Positions 51,761-60,157 of a stretch of DNA of 64,000 bases are shown piece after piece. A program made the translations under genes and the position numbers. The DNA lies in contig JACKEQ010000025.1 in NCBI GenBank assembly GCA_020632885.1, forward strand, positions 23,350 through 87,349, in the 5' to 3' direction. This stretch comes from Alphaproteobacteria bacterium. GTDB lineage: Bacteria; Myxococcota_A; UBA796; GCA-2862545. Below the pieces are notes generated by a model, which was given only the letters and a program-made list of their open reading frames with translations, was not told the origin of the DNA and ran no database searches. Positions within the stretch are counted from its first letter, which is position 1. Every line of letters starts with the position of its first letter.

Positions 51761-52804
51761 CTACCGTGGCACGGCGCGACCCCAGCGGGTCGTGACGTCG
51801 ACGGCGACCTCCCAGGCCCTCGCGTCCGTCCACCAGCCCGGTGCGGCCGCCTCGAGCGCCTGTCGGTCGTCCTGTCTCGCCGCGGTCACGAGCGCGCTGC
51901 GCACCCCGGGGTCCTCGGTTCGCCAGGGGACGTCGGAGCCCTGGCGTCGCGGGGCGGACGGGGGCGGTGTCCGGCCTTCGAGGATGCCCTGGAGCCGGCG
52001 GACGTCCGCGTGGACTCCGGCGGGGTCCGTGACCGTGCCCGCGATGCGCTCGAAGACCACGACCTCCAGGCGGGGACAGCGGTCCAGGGCGAGGTCGAGG
52101 AGCTCGAAGACCGCGTCCGGCACGTCGTCGTCGTGGGTGTCGCGCCGGAACCGGCCGGCCGGGTGGTCCATCCAGCTCCCACCGGAGACGTGGATCTGGC
52201 GGACGAGATCGAGCGGGTGCCGCTCGAGCATCCCGAGGGGATCGAGGTCGAAGTTCACGACCTGGCAGCCGAGGTTGTGCACGTCGAGCAGGAGCACACC
52301 GTCCAGCGGGCGGAGCACGGCATCGAGGAGGTCGGGCTGCAGGCGGCAGTCGTCCGCGGACACCGCCAGCGCGAGGTTCTCGAGACCGACGGGGAGCCCG
52401 AGACCGTCCTGGACCCAGCGCAGGTGGTCGGTGACCCGGTCGCGGAGCGCGGGCGAGACCGGGAGGGGCAGGGGAGCGGCGTTCCAGCCGTCGGCGCGGC
52501 TGCAGCCGACGTGGTCCGTGAGCCAGCGGGCCGGCCAGCGCGCGAGCACCTCCCGGGTGCGCCGCAGCCAGTCGTGGGTCATGGGGTCGTCGCGCCGGCC
52601 GTACGGATTGCCCATCACGGCGTGGGCCACGACGTCACCGCGGGCCGCCGCGCGGTCCAGAGCTGCGGTCCAGTCGTCCGGGAAGGGCGGCCGGAAGGCC
52701 TGCTCCACGGTGAGCTGGAGGACGGGGTGCGCGGGCAGGACCGCGGTCAGGGCCTCCCGGACGTCGTCGCCGCGGGACCAGTCGACCCCGAGCTGCAGGG
52801 TCAG
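51761..52804 (-). CDS. DUF692/MNIO-family iron-dependent peptide-modifying oxidase
   Basis: 347 aa from a CTG start. DUF692 TIM-barrel motifs with likely iron ligands (numbered from that start): H98 (TDHVGC), E142-N143 (VGLENLALAV), D174 and H176-N177 (LLLDVHNLG), H205 (IHVSGGSW), D222 and H224 (RRDTHDDDV) and E252 (VVFERI). A roughly 95-residue C-terminal extension may be a partner domain. Known relatives (MbnB, TglH, BufB) oxidatively modify Cys or other residues in ribosomal peptides. The first strand LTLQLGVDWS is included only with CTG 52804, which overlaps the TGA of the CPACG peptide gene; the next usable start is GTG 52708. The substrate is most likely that peptide. Confidence 0.85.
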   Translation of the reverse strand: MTLQLGVDWSRGDDVREALTAVLPAHPVLQLTVEQAFRPPFPDDWTAALDRAAARGDVVAHAVMGNPYGRRDDPMTHDWLRRTREVLARWPARWLTDHVGCSRADGWNAAPLPLPVSPALRDRVTDHLRWVQDGLGLPVGLENLALAVSADDCRLQPDLLDAVLRPLDGVLLLDVHNLGCQVVNFDLDPLGMLERHPLDLVRQIHVSGGSWMDHPAGRFRRDTHDDDVPDAVFELLDLALDRCPRLEVVVFERIAGTVTDPAGVHADVRRLQGILEGRTPPPSAPRRQGSDVPWRTEDPGVRSALVTAARQDDRQALEAAAPGWWTDARAWEVAVDVTTRWGRAVPR

Positions 52805-53100
52805 CCCATCCCGCAGGCGGGGCAGTCGTCCCAGTCGCGCTCACGCACGACACCCGTGTCCACCGGCTGGATGGGTGGAGGAGGGAGGAGCTGATGGACC
52901 TCCGGGACCTCCGCGATGGCGGGCTTCGCGGGGCGCACGAAGATCTCGGGGATCGTGAGATCCGGCGTCGCGATCGGGGTGGTGACCTCGAGCACGCGGG
53001 GCTCGGTGGGTGCCTGCCGGGTGGCCAGGAGCCGGGGGGCGATCAGGGCCGCGAGGGCCGCCGCGATCGCGAGGGCGAGGGTGGTCTTCCAGGCGCGCAT
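52801..53100 (-). CDS. Small membrane-anchored peptide ending CPACGMG (candidate MNIO precursor)
   Basis: 99 aa: MRAWK, a hydrophobic helix (about residues 7-26), a Pro/Ile-rich stretch, VDTG, then an acidic tail with RDWDDCPACGMG at the very end (Cys93, Cys96). The gene overlaps the DUF692/MNIO gene (CTGA at 52804-52801). Strong Shine-Dalgarno AGGAGGT lies before ATG 53100 and TAGGAT further up. Conserved features with the 91-aa paralogue at 7824-8099 are confined to both ends, as expected for a leader/anchor plus modified core. The size, terminal Cys pair and coupling to an MNIO point to a RiPP-like precursor; modification is inference. Confidence 0.78.
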   Translation of the reverse strand: MRAWKTTLALAIAAALAALIAPRLLATRQAPTEPRVLEVTTPIATPDLTIPEIFVRPAKPAIAEVPEVHQLLPPPPIQPVDTGVVRERDWDDCPACGMG

Positions 53101-53144
53101 CGGACCTCCTTCCGTGATCCTAGCAGACCGGCTATGCCGATGCG

Positions 53145-53831
53145 GTGACTGACCTCGACGATTGGCTCGCCGACGGGGATCCCGGCGACGCGGACTGGAT
53201 GCCCCACCTCCTCGGCCTCGCGACCCGCGGGCAGCTCGGGCACACCGGGCGTCTCCTGCTCGATCTGCCGGCGCTCTCCCAGCGATGGTCCTGCGTGCCC
53301 GGGATGTGCTCGCCCGGCATGCGGACGAAGCGGGCGCGCTCGTGCTGTGCGGATCTCGAGGTGGGGGTCTCGCCCACGGAGGAGGAGCGGATCCGGGAGG
53401 CGTGGACGGAGGTCGAGGCGCACATGGCCGACGACCCGCGGTGGTCTCGCGGTGCGCCGGAGGCCTTCGACGACGGCACGCTGACGCGGCCCGGTCGGCG
53501 GTGCGTGTTCGCGAAGGCCACGCCGGACGGGCTCCAGTGCGGGCTGCACCAGCTCGAGGACGCCACCGGACGGGCCCGTGGGGCCCTGAAGCCCATGCCG
53601 TGCCGGCTCTTCCCGCTGGTCATCGTGGAGATGGACGACGGGCGCTTCTTCATCACCGCGATCCATCGGCGCACGGCACGGCTCGCGGGCTCCCGTCCTG
53701 CGGCGGCGTTCCCGTGCCTCGGAGCCACCTCCCAGACCCTCGCGGCGGGCTGCGAGGACATCCTCACGGGCCTCTGGGGCAAGCGCACCGCCCGCAGGAT
53801 CGTCAAGCTGGCCGAAGAGGCCGCGAGCTAG
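53145..53831 (+). CDS. Cys-rich YkgJ/DUF3109-like protein
   Basis: 228 aa. Ordered cysteines: WSCVPGMCS, RARSCCADLEVG, RRCVFA, LQCGLHQLED, MPCRLFPL, FPCLGAT and AGCED. The CC pair and C-R-L-F-P motif are hallmarks of the YkgJ/DUF3109 family, thought to bind iron-sulfur or zinc clusters. It is cytoplasmic. GTG 53145 has TATGCC 6 bases upstream and no Shine-Dalgarno. It is divergent from the CPACG peptide gene across only 44 bp, so shared regulation with the MNIO cluster is possible. A role in that pathway is speculation. Confidence 0.75.
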   Translation: MTDLDDWLADGDPGDADWMPHLLGLATRGQLGHTGRLLLDLPALSQRWSCVPGMCSPGMRTKRARSCCADLEVGVSPTEEERIREAWTEVEAHMADDPRWSRGAPEAFDDGTLTRPGRRCVFAKATPDGLQCGLHQLEDATGRARGALKPMPCRLFPLVIVEMDDGRFFITAIHRRTARLAGSRPAAAFPCLGATSQTLAAGCEDILTGLWGKRTARRIVKLAEEAAS

Positions 53832-54160
53832 ACGCCGCGGGTCTCCAGCACCTCGACCTCGAGGCCCTTCACGCCCACGTCCACGATGTCCAGCGCCTCG
53901 GCGGCGGCCTCGGAGACGTCGAGCTGGCGCCCGGGGACGAAGGGGCCGCGGTCGTTCACCCGCACCTCCACGGTGTTCCCGTTCGTGGGGTTCGTGACGC
54001 GGAGGCGCGTACCGAACGGGAGCGTGCGGTGGGCCGCCGTGAAGCCGTCGGGGTCGAAGATCTCGCCGCTCGCAGTGGGACGCCCGCGGAACCGCTCGCC
54101 GTACCAGCTGGTCACCCAGAGGTCGGGTGCGGCGAGTGCAGCGGCGAGGAGGAACGTCAC
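53828..54160 (-). CDS. RlpA-like double-psi beta-barrel protein
   Basis: 110 aa with a short signal peptide (MTFLLAAALAAP). The double-psi beta-barrel is nearly the whole mature protein: SWYGERFRGRPTASGEIFDP, AAHRTLPFGTRLRVTN, RVNDRGPFVPGRQLDVS and AAEALDIVDVGV, with the RlpA catalytic-type Asp and His. It lacks the SPOR domain of E. coli RlpA. It probably acts on denuded glycan strands of peptidoglycan. The start GTG 54160 is 25 bp from the FkbM gene stop, same strand. Confidence 0.88.
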   Translation of the reverse strand: MTFLLAAALAAPDLWVTSWYGERFRGRPTASGEIFDPDGFTAAHRTLPFGTRLRVTNPTNGNTVEVRVNDRGPFVPGRQLDVSEAAAEALDIVDVGVKGLEVEVLETRGV

Positions 54161-54185
54161 GGGTCGGCGATCCGGTGCGAGAGGG

Positions 54186-55013
54186 TCAGCTCGTGACGGG
54201 CTCGCAAATGGTGTTCCAGTGGACACGTCCAGAGACACGATACCCGAGACCCTCGAGGATGGTCTCGCGGAACCAATCTCCCTCGATGATCTTCGCGTTG
54301 TCTTCCAGGATGATGAGGGGGCGGCACCGCGCGATGGTCTCCATCGCCCCAAGCAGTGCCGGGTACTCGTGGCCCTCGACATCCAGCTGCAGGATGGAGA
54401 CGTGCCGGTCTCTGGGCACGACGTCGTCGACGCGGACGACGTGGACGTCCACCGTGGACGACGAGGCACGGTCGACGACCCGGCTCCCTCCACCGCTGGG
54501 GCGCCCGTCCACCTCGACCTGCATGTGGCGGACCGCCATCTCCGAGTCCAGGCCTGCGTTGGTGAGCGTCACCGCGTCGAGGCCGTTGAGCGCCACCGTC
54601 AGGCGAGCGAGCCAGTAGTTTCGGGGGCTGGGCTCGAACGCCCAGATCCGCGCGCCCGGAGCGAGGCCTCCCGCCAGCCCTGGTAGGAAGTCGCCGAAGA
54701 ACGTTCCAGCGTGCACGATATCGCCCTCGCCGCACCGCTCGCGCATCAGGGCGATGGTGTCGGGCTCGTACACGCGCCCTGCGAGCAGAGCAGATACGCC
54801 GTCGCGATGGGTCGCCTCCGCAGGCATGGCGTAGGCGCCGTAGACGTTCTGGGCGAGGAGCACGTCGCCATTGTGGGGCAGCGAAGTCAGCGCGCGAGAG
54901 TGCGCCCGCGCAATCCGCGCACCCCGAACGACCTTCCGAACCACCCGACGTACTGCGTCCACGGCCACCTCCGGGTCGAGGGGTATCCTGCCCGGCGCCG
55001 AGCCGCCTGACAT
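54186..55013 (-). CDS. FkbM-family methyltransferase
   Basis: 275 aa. The SAM-dependent fold shows GDIVHAGTFFGDFLPGLA as the glycine motif region, IWAFEPSPRNYWLARLTV (acidic SAM-binding strand), and the FkbM hallmark LQLDVEGHEYPALLGAM. Family members O-methylate sugars or polyketides. ATG 55013 overlaps the M3 peptidase TGA as TGATG. No glycan genes lie beside it, so the substrate is unknown. Confidence 0.87.
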   Translation of the reverse strand: MSGGSAPGRIPLDPEVAVDAVRRVVRKVVRGARIARAHSRALTSLPHNGDVLLAQNVYGAYAMPAEATHRDGVSALLAGRVYEPDTIALMRERCGEGDIVHAGTFFGDFLPGLAGGLAPGARIWAFEPSPRNYWLARLTVALNGLDAVTLTNAGLDSEMAVRHMQVEVDGRPSGGGSRVVDRASSSTVDVHVVRVDDVVPRDRHVSILQLDVEGHEYPALLGAMETIARCRPLIILEDNAKIIEGDWFRETILEGLGYRVSGRVHWNTICEPVTS

Positions 55014-57133
55014 CAGTCGACCGGGAAACCGCGCTTGCGGAGCAGCGCCGCGACCTCGGGGTCGCGACCCCGGAACTTCCGGAAGGCCTCCGAGGGGTCG
55101 ACCGTGTTGCCGACGGACAGGATCTCGTCCTTGTACGCCTTCGCCACCTTCGGGTCGTAGTAGCTGCCGGCCTCCTCGAACGCCTCGGCCGCGTCGGCCG
55201 TGAGCACGTCGGCCCACAGGTAGCTGTAGTACCCCGCGGCGTACCCCTCACCGGCGAAGACGTGGCCGAACTGCGGGATGCGGTGGCGCATGCCGATCTC
55301 CGGCGGACAGCCGAGCTCCTTCAGCGCCTCGCGCTCGAAGGCGTCGGGATCGATGCCCTTGCCGTCGCCCATGTGGAGCTTCATGTCCACGATGGCGCTC
55401 GCGAGCAGCTCGGTCGTCGAGAAGCCGCTGGACGCGTGGCTCGCGGCCTCGATGCGGTCGATGAGCGACTGGGGCATGGGCTCGCCCGTCTCCACGTGGA
55501 GCGCGAACTTCTGCAGCACCTCCGGAGTCGACAGCCACGCCTCGTTGAGCTGGGAGGGGAACTCCACGAAGTCCCGGAGCGTGTTGGTGCCGGCCAGCGA
55601 GGGGTACTCGACCTCGCTCGAGAGCCCGTGCAGGGCGTGCCCGAACTCGTGGAACAGGGTCTCGGCGTCGTCCCAGGAGATCGTGACCGGCGTGTCGCCC
55701 GCGGCCTTCACGAAGTTGGACTGGTTGGTGACGATCGGGACCTCCTTCTCGAGGCCGTTCTGCACGCGGTAGGCGTTCATCCACGCACCCGACCGCTTGC
55801 CCTCGCGCGCGTAGGGGTCGAAGTACCAGAGCCCGCGCAGCGAGCCGTCGGGGTCCACCACCTTCCAGACGCGGACGTCCGGGTGCTGCACGGGGACGTC
55901 GGAGACGGGCTCGAAGCCGTAGCCGTAGAGCTCGCCGGCCGCCCAGAACATCGCCTCGCGGAGCTTCTCGAGCTGCAGGTAGGGGGTCAGCTCCTTCGCC
56001 TCCAGGTCGAAGTCGCGCTTCCGGACCAGCTCGCCGTAGTGCTTCACGTCCCAGGCCGCGATGGTGATGCCGTCCTTCCGGTCCTTCGCGAGCTTCTGCA
56101 TCGCCTTCACCTCGGACTGGAACTTGGCGACCGAGGGCCTCCAGACGCGCAGGAGGAGGTCCATGGCGGCCTCCGGCTTCTGGGCCATCTTGTCGGACAG
56201 CTCCATGGCGGCGAACGAGTCGTAGCCCAGGAGGCGGGCCTTCTCACCGCGGAGCTCCAGGATCTTCGCCACGATGGCGTTGTTGTCGTGCTCGTCGCCG
56301 TTGTCGCCACGGTCGTAGAAGGTGCGCCAGACCTTCTCGCGCAGGTCGCGGCGCGTGGAGAACGTGAGGAAGGGATCGACGCTCGAGCGGGTGTTGCGCA
56401 CCCACCACGTGTCGGGCTCGGTGGGGTCCTTCGCGCCGGCGAGCCAGCTCTCGGGGAGCCCGCCGAGATCGTCCTTCCCGAGGCGGGTGCGCGGGCCCTC
56501 CTCGTCGGCGAGCAGGTTGTTCGAGAACGTGTCGTACAGACCTGCGAGCTCCTCGGAGATGGCGGCGACGCGGGCGCGCTTCTCCTCCTCGAGCGCGACG
56601 CCGTTGAGGGCGAACCGGTGGAGCACGTCGTCGACGATGCGCCGCTGGACGGGGGTGAGGTCGGTCTTCGAGAGGGCCTCGAAGCGGGCGTAGAGCGCGG
56701 GGTCCTGCCAGATCTTCGTGAAGTGGGCCGACAGCACCGGCGACATCTTCGCCTGGAGCTCGCGGACCTCGGGGCTCGACATCGTGCTCGTCCAGGCGCC
56801 GTACGCCGTCATCACGCGCGACAGCTCACCGCCCGAGCGCTCCCACGGGATCAGCATGTTCTCGACGGTCGGAGGCTCCTGGGCGTCCGCCAGGGCGCGG
56901 ATCTCCACGAGGCTGGACGCCATCGCGGCCTGCAGCGCGGGCTCGAAGTCCTCCACCTTCACCTGGTCGAGCGGCGGGACACCGCCATAGGGACCCTCCC
57001 ACTCCCGGGTGAGCACGGCCCACGGCCCGGCCTCGGCCTGCGTGGTCGTCGCGGCGGCCGGGGTCTCCGGCTGCTTCTTGCAGCCCGTGGCGAGGAAGGC
57101 GAGCAGGACGAGACGGATCAACGGGACCTCCAT
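55013..57133 (-). CDS. M3-family peptidyl-dipeptidase (Dcp/OpdA-like) lipoprotein
   Basis: 706 aa. Lipoprotein signal with LATGC (Cys18), so periplasmic-facing. The zinc site is HEFGHALHG with the downstream Glu in FVEFPSQLNEAW. The N-terminal helical half (LVEIRALADAQEPPTVENML) and length fit the M3A/peptidyl-dipeptidase group, most of which are cytoplasmic; the lipid anchor is common in Myxococcota and Bacteroidetes forms. It degrades short peptides in the periplasm. Start ATG 57133; the stop overlaps the FkbM start. Confidence 0.9.
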   Translation of the reverse strand: MEVPLIRLVLLAFLATGCKKQPETPAAATTTQAEAGPWAVLTREWEGPYGGVPPLDQVKVEDFEPALQAAMASSLVEIRALADAQEPPTVENMLIPWERSGGELSRVMTAYGAWTSTMSSPEVRELQAKMSPVLSAHFTKIWQDPALYARFEALSKTDLTPVQRRIVDDVLHRFALNGVALEEEKRARVAAISEELAGLYDTFSNNLLADEEGPRTRLGKDDLGGLPESWLAGAKDPTEPDTWWVRNTRSSVDPFLTFSTRRDLREKVWRTFYDRGDNGDEHDNNAIVAKILELRGEKARLLGYDSFAAMELSDKMAQKPEAAMDLLLRVWRPSVAKFQSEVKAMQKLAKDRKDGITIAAWDVKHYGELVRKRDFDLEAKELTPYLQLEKLREAMFWAAGELYGYGFEPVSDVPVQHPDVRVWKVVDPDGSLRGLWYFDPYAREGKRSGAWMNAYRVQNGLEKEVPIVTNQSNFVKAAGDTPVTISWDDAETLFHEFGHALHGLSSEVEYPSLAGTNTLRDFVEFPSQLNEAWLSTPEVLQKFALHVETGEPMPQSLIDRIEAASHASSGFSTTELLASAIVDMKLHMGDGKGIDPDAFEREALKELGCPPEIGMRHRIPQFGHVFAGEGYAAGYYSYLWADVLTADAAEAFEEAGSYYDPKVAKAYKDEILSVGNTVDPSEAFRKFRGRDPEVAALLRKRGFPVD

Positions 57134-57169
57134 GCGGGCGGCCCCCCTATCCCATGCTTTCGGGCTCGG

Positions 57170-58441
57170 TCAGGCGGGGAGTGGGAAGCACAGGGAGAAG
57201 GTCGAGCCTTCGCCGGGCTGGCTGGCCACGTCGAGCTTGCCGTGCATCTGCTCGGCGAGCCCGCGGCTGATGGCGAGCCCGAGGCCCGTGCCGCCATGGG
57301 TGCGGCTCACCGTGCCGTCCGCCTGCAGGAACGGCTCGAAGATGCGCTTCTGGCGGTCCGGCGGGATCCCCACGCCGGTGTCGTGGACGCGGATGCACAC
57401 CTCGTCCGGCGCCTGCTGCAGGGAGATGGTGATCGTGCCCTCGTCCGTGAACTTCGTGGCGTTCGCGACCAGGTTGGTGACGATCTGCTTCACGCGCAGG
57501 CGGTCGAGACGGAGGGTGGGCACGGGCTCCAGCTCGAGGACGAGCCGCGTGCCGCGGGCCTCCACCTGGCCCCGGAGGGTGTCCGCGACCTCGGCGACCA
57601 CCTCGGCGAGATCGAGGCTCGCGAGCTCCAGCTCCATGCGCCCGGACTCGACCCGCGAGAGGTCGAGCACCTGGTTCACGAGCTGGAGCAGGTGGCGCCC
57701 GGACGTCTGGATGCGGCCGAGGTCGTCGGCCGCCGGGAGGTCGCCCGCCTCGACGTCCTCCTCGACCAGCTCGGCGTAGCCGATGATCGCGTTGAGCGGA
57801 GTGCGCAGCTCGTGGGACATGGAGGCCAGGAAGTTGCTCTTGGCCTCGCTGGCCTCCATCGCGACGCGGTACGCGCTGGCGAGCTGTCTGCGGGCCTCGT
57901 CGGTGGTGGCGAGGGCGTCCGTCCAGCCTCGTCCGAGCCGCTCGAGCACGAGGTTCGCGAAGCCGATCACGAGCACCTGGACGACGCAGGCCGTGAGCAT
58001 CATCCACTCGCCGGGCGTGGTGAGCAGGAGCTGCGCCGTTCCCGCCAGCACCAGGGCGAGCGTGGTCCAGCCGACCCGCGCTGCGTGCCGCGCCGGGTAG
58101 AGCAGGTGGAAGAGGAACAGGACGAGCGCGGTGAGGGGGAAGCCGATGGAGACCCGGATCAACGGCGGCGCGATCGTCATGATGCTGCCGACGTAGAGGA
58201 GGTTCACCCCGGTGAACAGGGCCCGTGCCGGGTGGGGACGACCGCGGCGGTCGAGCAGCAGCGACACCGCGCTGCCCGCGAACACCGTGAAGGGCGCGAA
58301 GAACACGCCGAGGTCGGAGCCCCCGTTCTTCGCGAGGGCCACGAGCCCCATGAGGCTGCCGAGGCCGAAGAGGCCCGTGTACAGCTGCGTCGCGCCCGAG
58401 AGGCTCCGGCGGCGCAGGGTCCTGGCGAGGTCGTCGTGCAT
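57170..58441 (-). CDS. Membrane sensor histidine kinase
   Basis: 423 aa. About six N-terminal membrane helices (residues 20-170) form a compact sensor without an obvious periplasmic domain, followed by a short coiled coil. The H-box is SHELRTPLNAI; the catalytic domain shows the N-box NLVANATKFTDEG, G1 HDTGVGIPPDRQ, F-box IFEPFLQAD and G2 GGTGLGLAISRG. No receiver domain and no adjacent response regulator were found, so it is an orphan kinase here. ATG 58441 is preferred; an in-frame GTG at 58480 is possible. It is divergent from the metallo-hydrolase gene. Confidence 0.9.
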   Translation of the reverse strand: MHDDLARTLRRRSLSGATQLYTGLFGLGSLMGLVALAKNGGSDLGVFFAPFTVFAGSAVSLLLDRRGRPHPARALFTGVNLLYVGSIMTIAPPLIRVSIGFPLTALVLFLFHLLYPARHAARVGWTTLALVLAGTAQLLLTTPGEWMMLTACVVQVLVIGFANLVLERLGRGWTDALATTDEARRQLASAYRVAMEASEAKSNFLASMSHELRTPLNAIIGYAELVEEDVEAGDLPAADDLGRIQTSGRHLLQLVNQVLDLSRVESGRMELELASLDLAEVVAEVADTLRGQVEARGTRLVLELEPVPTLRLDRLRVKQIVTNLVANATKFTDEGTITISLQQAPDEVCIRVHDTGVGIPPDRQKRIFEPFLQADGTVSRTHGGTGLGLAISRGLAEQMHGKLDVASQPGEGSTFSLCFPLPA

Positions 58442-58563
58442 GTCTGCAGGTGTATTCGGATTCTGACACCCACCTTTCACTCACATCGCAGTCACACCTG
58501 CCCCGGACGGGCGTGGGTCGCGTGGCTGTGGGCCGGAGAGGCGGGCTCTGCTATGTTCGGCCC

Positions 58564-59289
58564 ATGAACAGGAAGTGGGTCCTCGGGGCCGCGATCGCAG
58601 TCGGCCTCCCCGTGCTGGCCTGCATGGGCTGGATGGGTTCGATCTTCTCGAGCTTCCCCGCCATGCAGGGTGCCCGGATCGACGGCGGGAGCTTCCTCGG
58701 TGTGGAGACCGGAGGCGCCTACGCGTGGGTGGTGCCCACGGCCACGGGTGTGATCCTGGTGGACGCCGGCATCGATCCGGCGGCCGCGGCCCTCCTCGCG
58801 GAGATCGGTGACCGGCCCGTGCACGCCGTGCTGATCACACACGGGCACTTCGATCACGTCGCCGGGCTGGCGGGCCTCGACGAGCCGGTCGCGTGGATCG
58901 GGGCCGCCGACCTCCCGCTGGCCACCGGAGAGGCTCTGCCGAGCGGCACGATGCCCTGGATCTTCTCGCGTCTCATGGGCCCGCCTGCCGCCTCGCCCAG
59001 CCTGAAGCCGCTGGAGGCGTCCTCGCTGACGATCGACGGCACCGAGGTCCGCGCCATCGCGATGCCGGGCCACACGGGCGGGAGCACGTCCTGGGTCATC
59101 GGCGACACCGTGTTCACCGGTGACGCCGCGTTCGGTCATCCTGATCACATCGAGCCCGCCCACAGCGCCTTCTGTGACGACATCGGGCAGGCTCGCCAGT
59201 CTCTCCGGGCCCTGGAGGGCGTGGCCGACCGGCTCGCAGACGGGCATGCCGGCCTCCACGAAGGGCTGCAGGCCAGGCTCCGCCACTGA
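58564..59289 (+). CDS. Metallo-beta-lactamase-fold hydrolase
   Basis: 241 aa. An N-terminal hydrophobic helix (VLGAAIAVGLPVLACMGWMG) acts as signal or anchor and contains a possible lipidation Cys20. The MBL-fold motif THGHFDH provides the metal ligands, with further His in AMPGHTGGSTSW and Asp in FTGDAAFG. Substrate unknown; the layout fits the glyoxalase-II-like or exported MBL group. TATGTT ends 6 bases before ATG 58564 with no Shine-Dalgarno. It converges on the dehydrogenase gene after 2 bp. Confidence 0.87.
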   Translation: MNRKWVLGAAIAVGLPVLACMGWMGSIFSSFPAMQGARIDGGSFLGVETGGAYAWVVPTATGVILVDAGIDPAAAALLAEIGDRPVHAVLITHGHFDHVAGLAGLDEPVAWIGAADLPLATGEALPSGTMPWIFSRLMGPPAASPSLKPLEASSLTIDGTEVRAIAMPGHTGGSTSWVIGDTVFTGDAAFGHPDHIEPAHSAFCDDIGQARQSLRALEGVADRLADGHAGLHEGLQARLRH

Positions 59290-59291
59290 CG

Positions 59292-60125
59292 TCAGGGTCG
59301 CGCGAACCGAGCGAAGTCCTCGTCGCCGTGACCTGCCGCGAGCGCTTCGTCCATCCGGGCCGCGATGCCCGGCAGGGTGAGCATGCCGTCGGGTCCGCCG
59401 GCTGCCTCGATCATCAGGCGCACGTCCTTGCGCGCCATCGTGAGCTCGAAGCTCGGCGGGCCGTCCTTCAGGATGCGCTTTCCCGCCGGACCGGGTGTGG
59501 GCGCGAACGTCTCGAACAGCTCCAGGCACTCCGCCGCCGACATGCCGTTCGCCGTCCCGATGCGGAGGACGTCGCCCATGCCGGCCGTGACCACCACGAG
59601 CATCGCGTTGCCCGTGAGCTTCACGGTGGCCGCGCGGGTGGGGTCGGCCCCGAGGTCGCGGACCTGCCCGGTCATCTCGGAGAGGGCGGGCTTCAGGGCC
59701 TCGATGCGCGCGGGGTCGCCGCTGATCAGCATGATGCCGGTGGCGGACCGGCTGTTCACGGGCGCCATGAACACCGGTGCGTGCAGGTAGGTGATGCCGC
59801 GCGCCGCCAGGCGCTCCACGCGGGCCCCGACCTTCGCGGGGGCGTTCGTGCTGTGGTCGATGACGGGCACCCCGTCGCCGAGCCCGTCCGCGAAGGCGTC
59901 GATGACGAGGTCCACCGCGGCGTCCTCGGAGAGCACGAGGTGCACGCGGTCGGCTCCGGCCACGCAGTCCGCGGGGGTCTCGGCGACGACCCCGCCCATC
60001 GCGGCGACCGGCCCGCACTTCGACGCCGTCCGGTTCCACACGCGCACCGTGTGACCCGCCTCGATCAGGTGCTGGGCGAAGCCCACCCCGAGCAGACCCA
60101 TCCCGATCACCGCCACTGTCGCCAT
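59292..60125 (-). CDS. 3-hydroxyisobutyrate-dehydrogenase-family NAD(P)-dependent oxidoreductase
   Basis: 277 aa, the normal length of the family. The N-terminal Rossmann fold opens AVIGMGLLGVGFAQHL with VWNRTASK, giving NADP or NAD binding. The catalytic lysine lies in ATVKLTGNAM, and the substrate loop is HAPVFMAPVNSRSATG. The helical C-terminal half carries GMSAAECLELFETF. It reduces or oxidises a beta-hydroxyacid such as succinic semialdehyde or hydroxyisobutyrate. ATG 60125 follows GGAGGTGAG. Confidence 0.9.
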   Translation of the reverse strand: MATVAVIGMGLLGVGFAQHLIEAGHTVRVWNRTASKCGPVAAMGGVVAETPADCVAGADRVHLVLSEDAAVDLVIDAFADGLGDGVPVIDHSTNAPAKVGARVERLAARGITYLHAPVFMAPVNSRSATGIMLISGDPARIEALKPALSEMTGQVRDLGADPTRAATVKLTGNAMLVVVTAGMGDVLRIGTANGMSAAECLELFETFAPTPGPAGKRILKDGPPSFELTMARKDVRLMIEAAGGPDGMLTLPGIAARMDEALAAGHGDEDFARFARP

Positions 60126-60157
60126 CGCTCACCTCCGGTCGAGCGACCTAACAGCGG

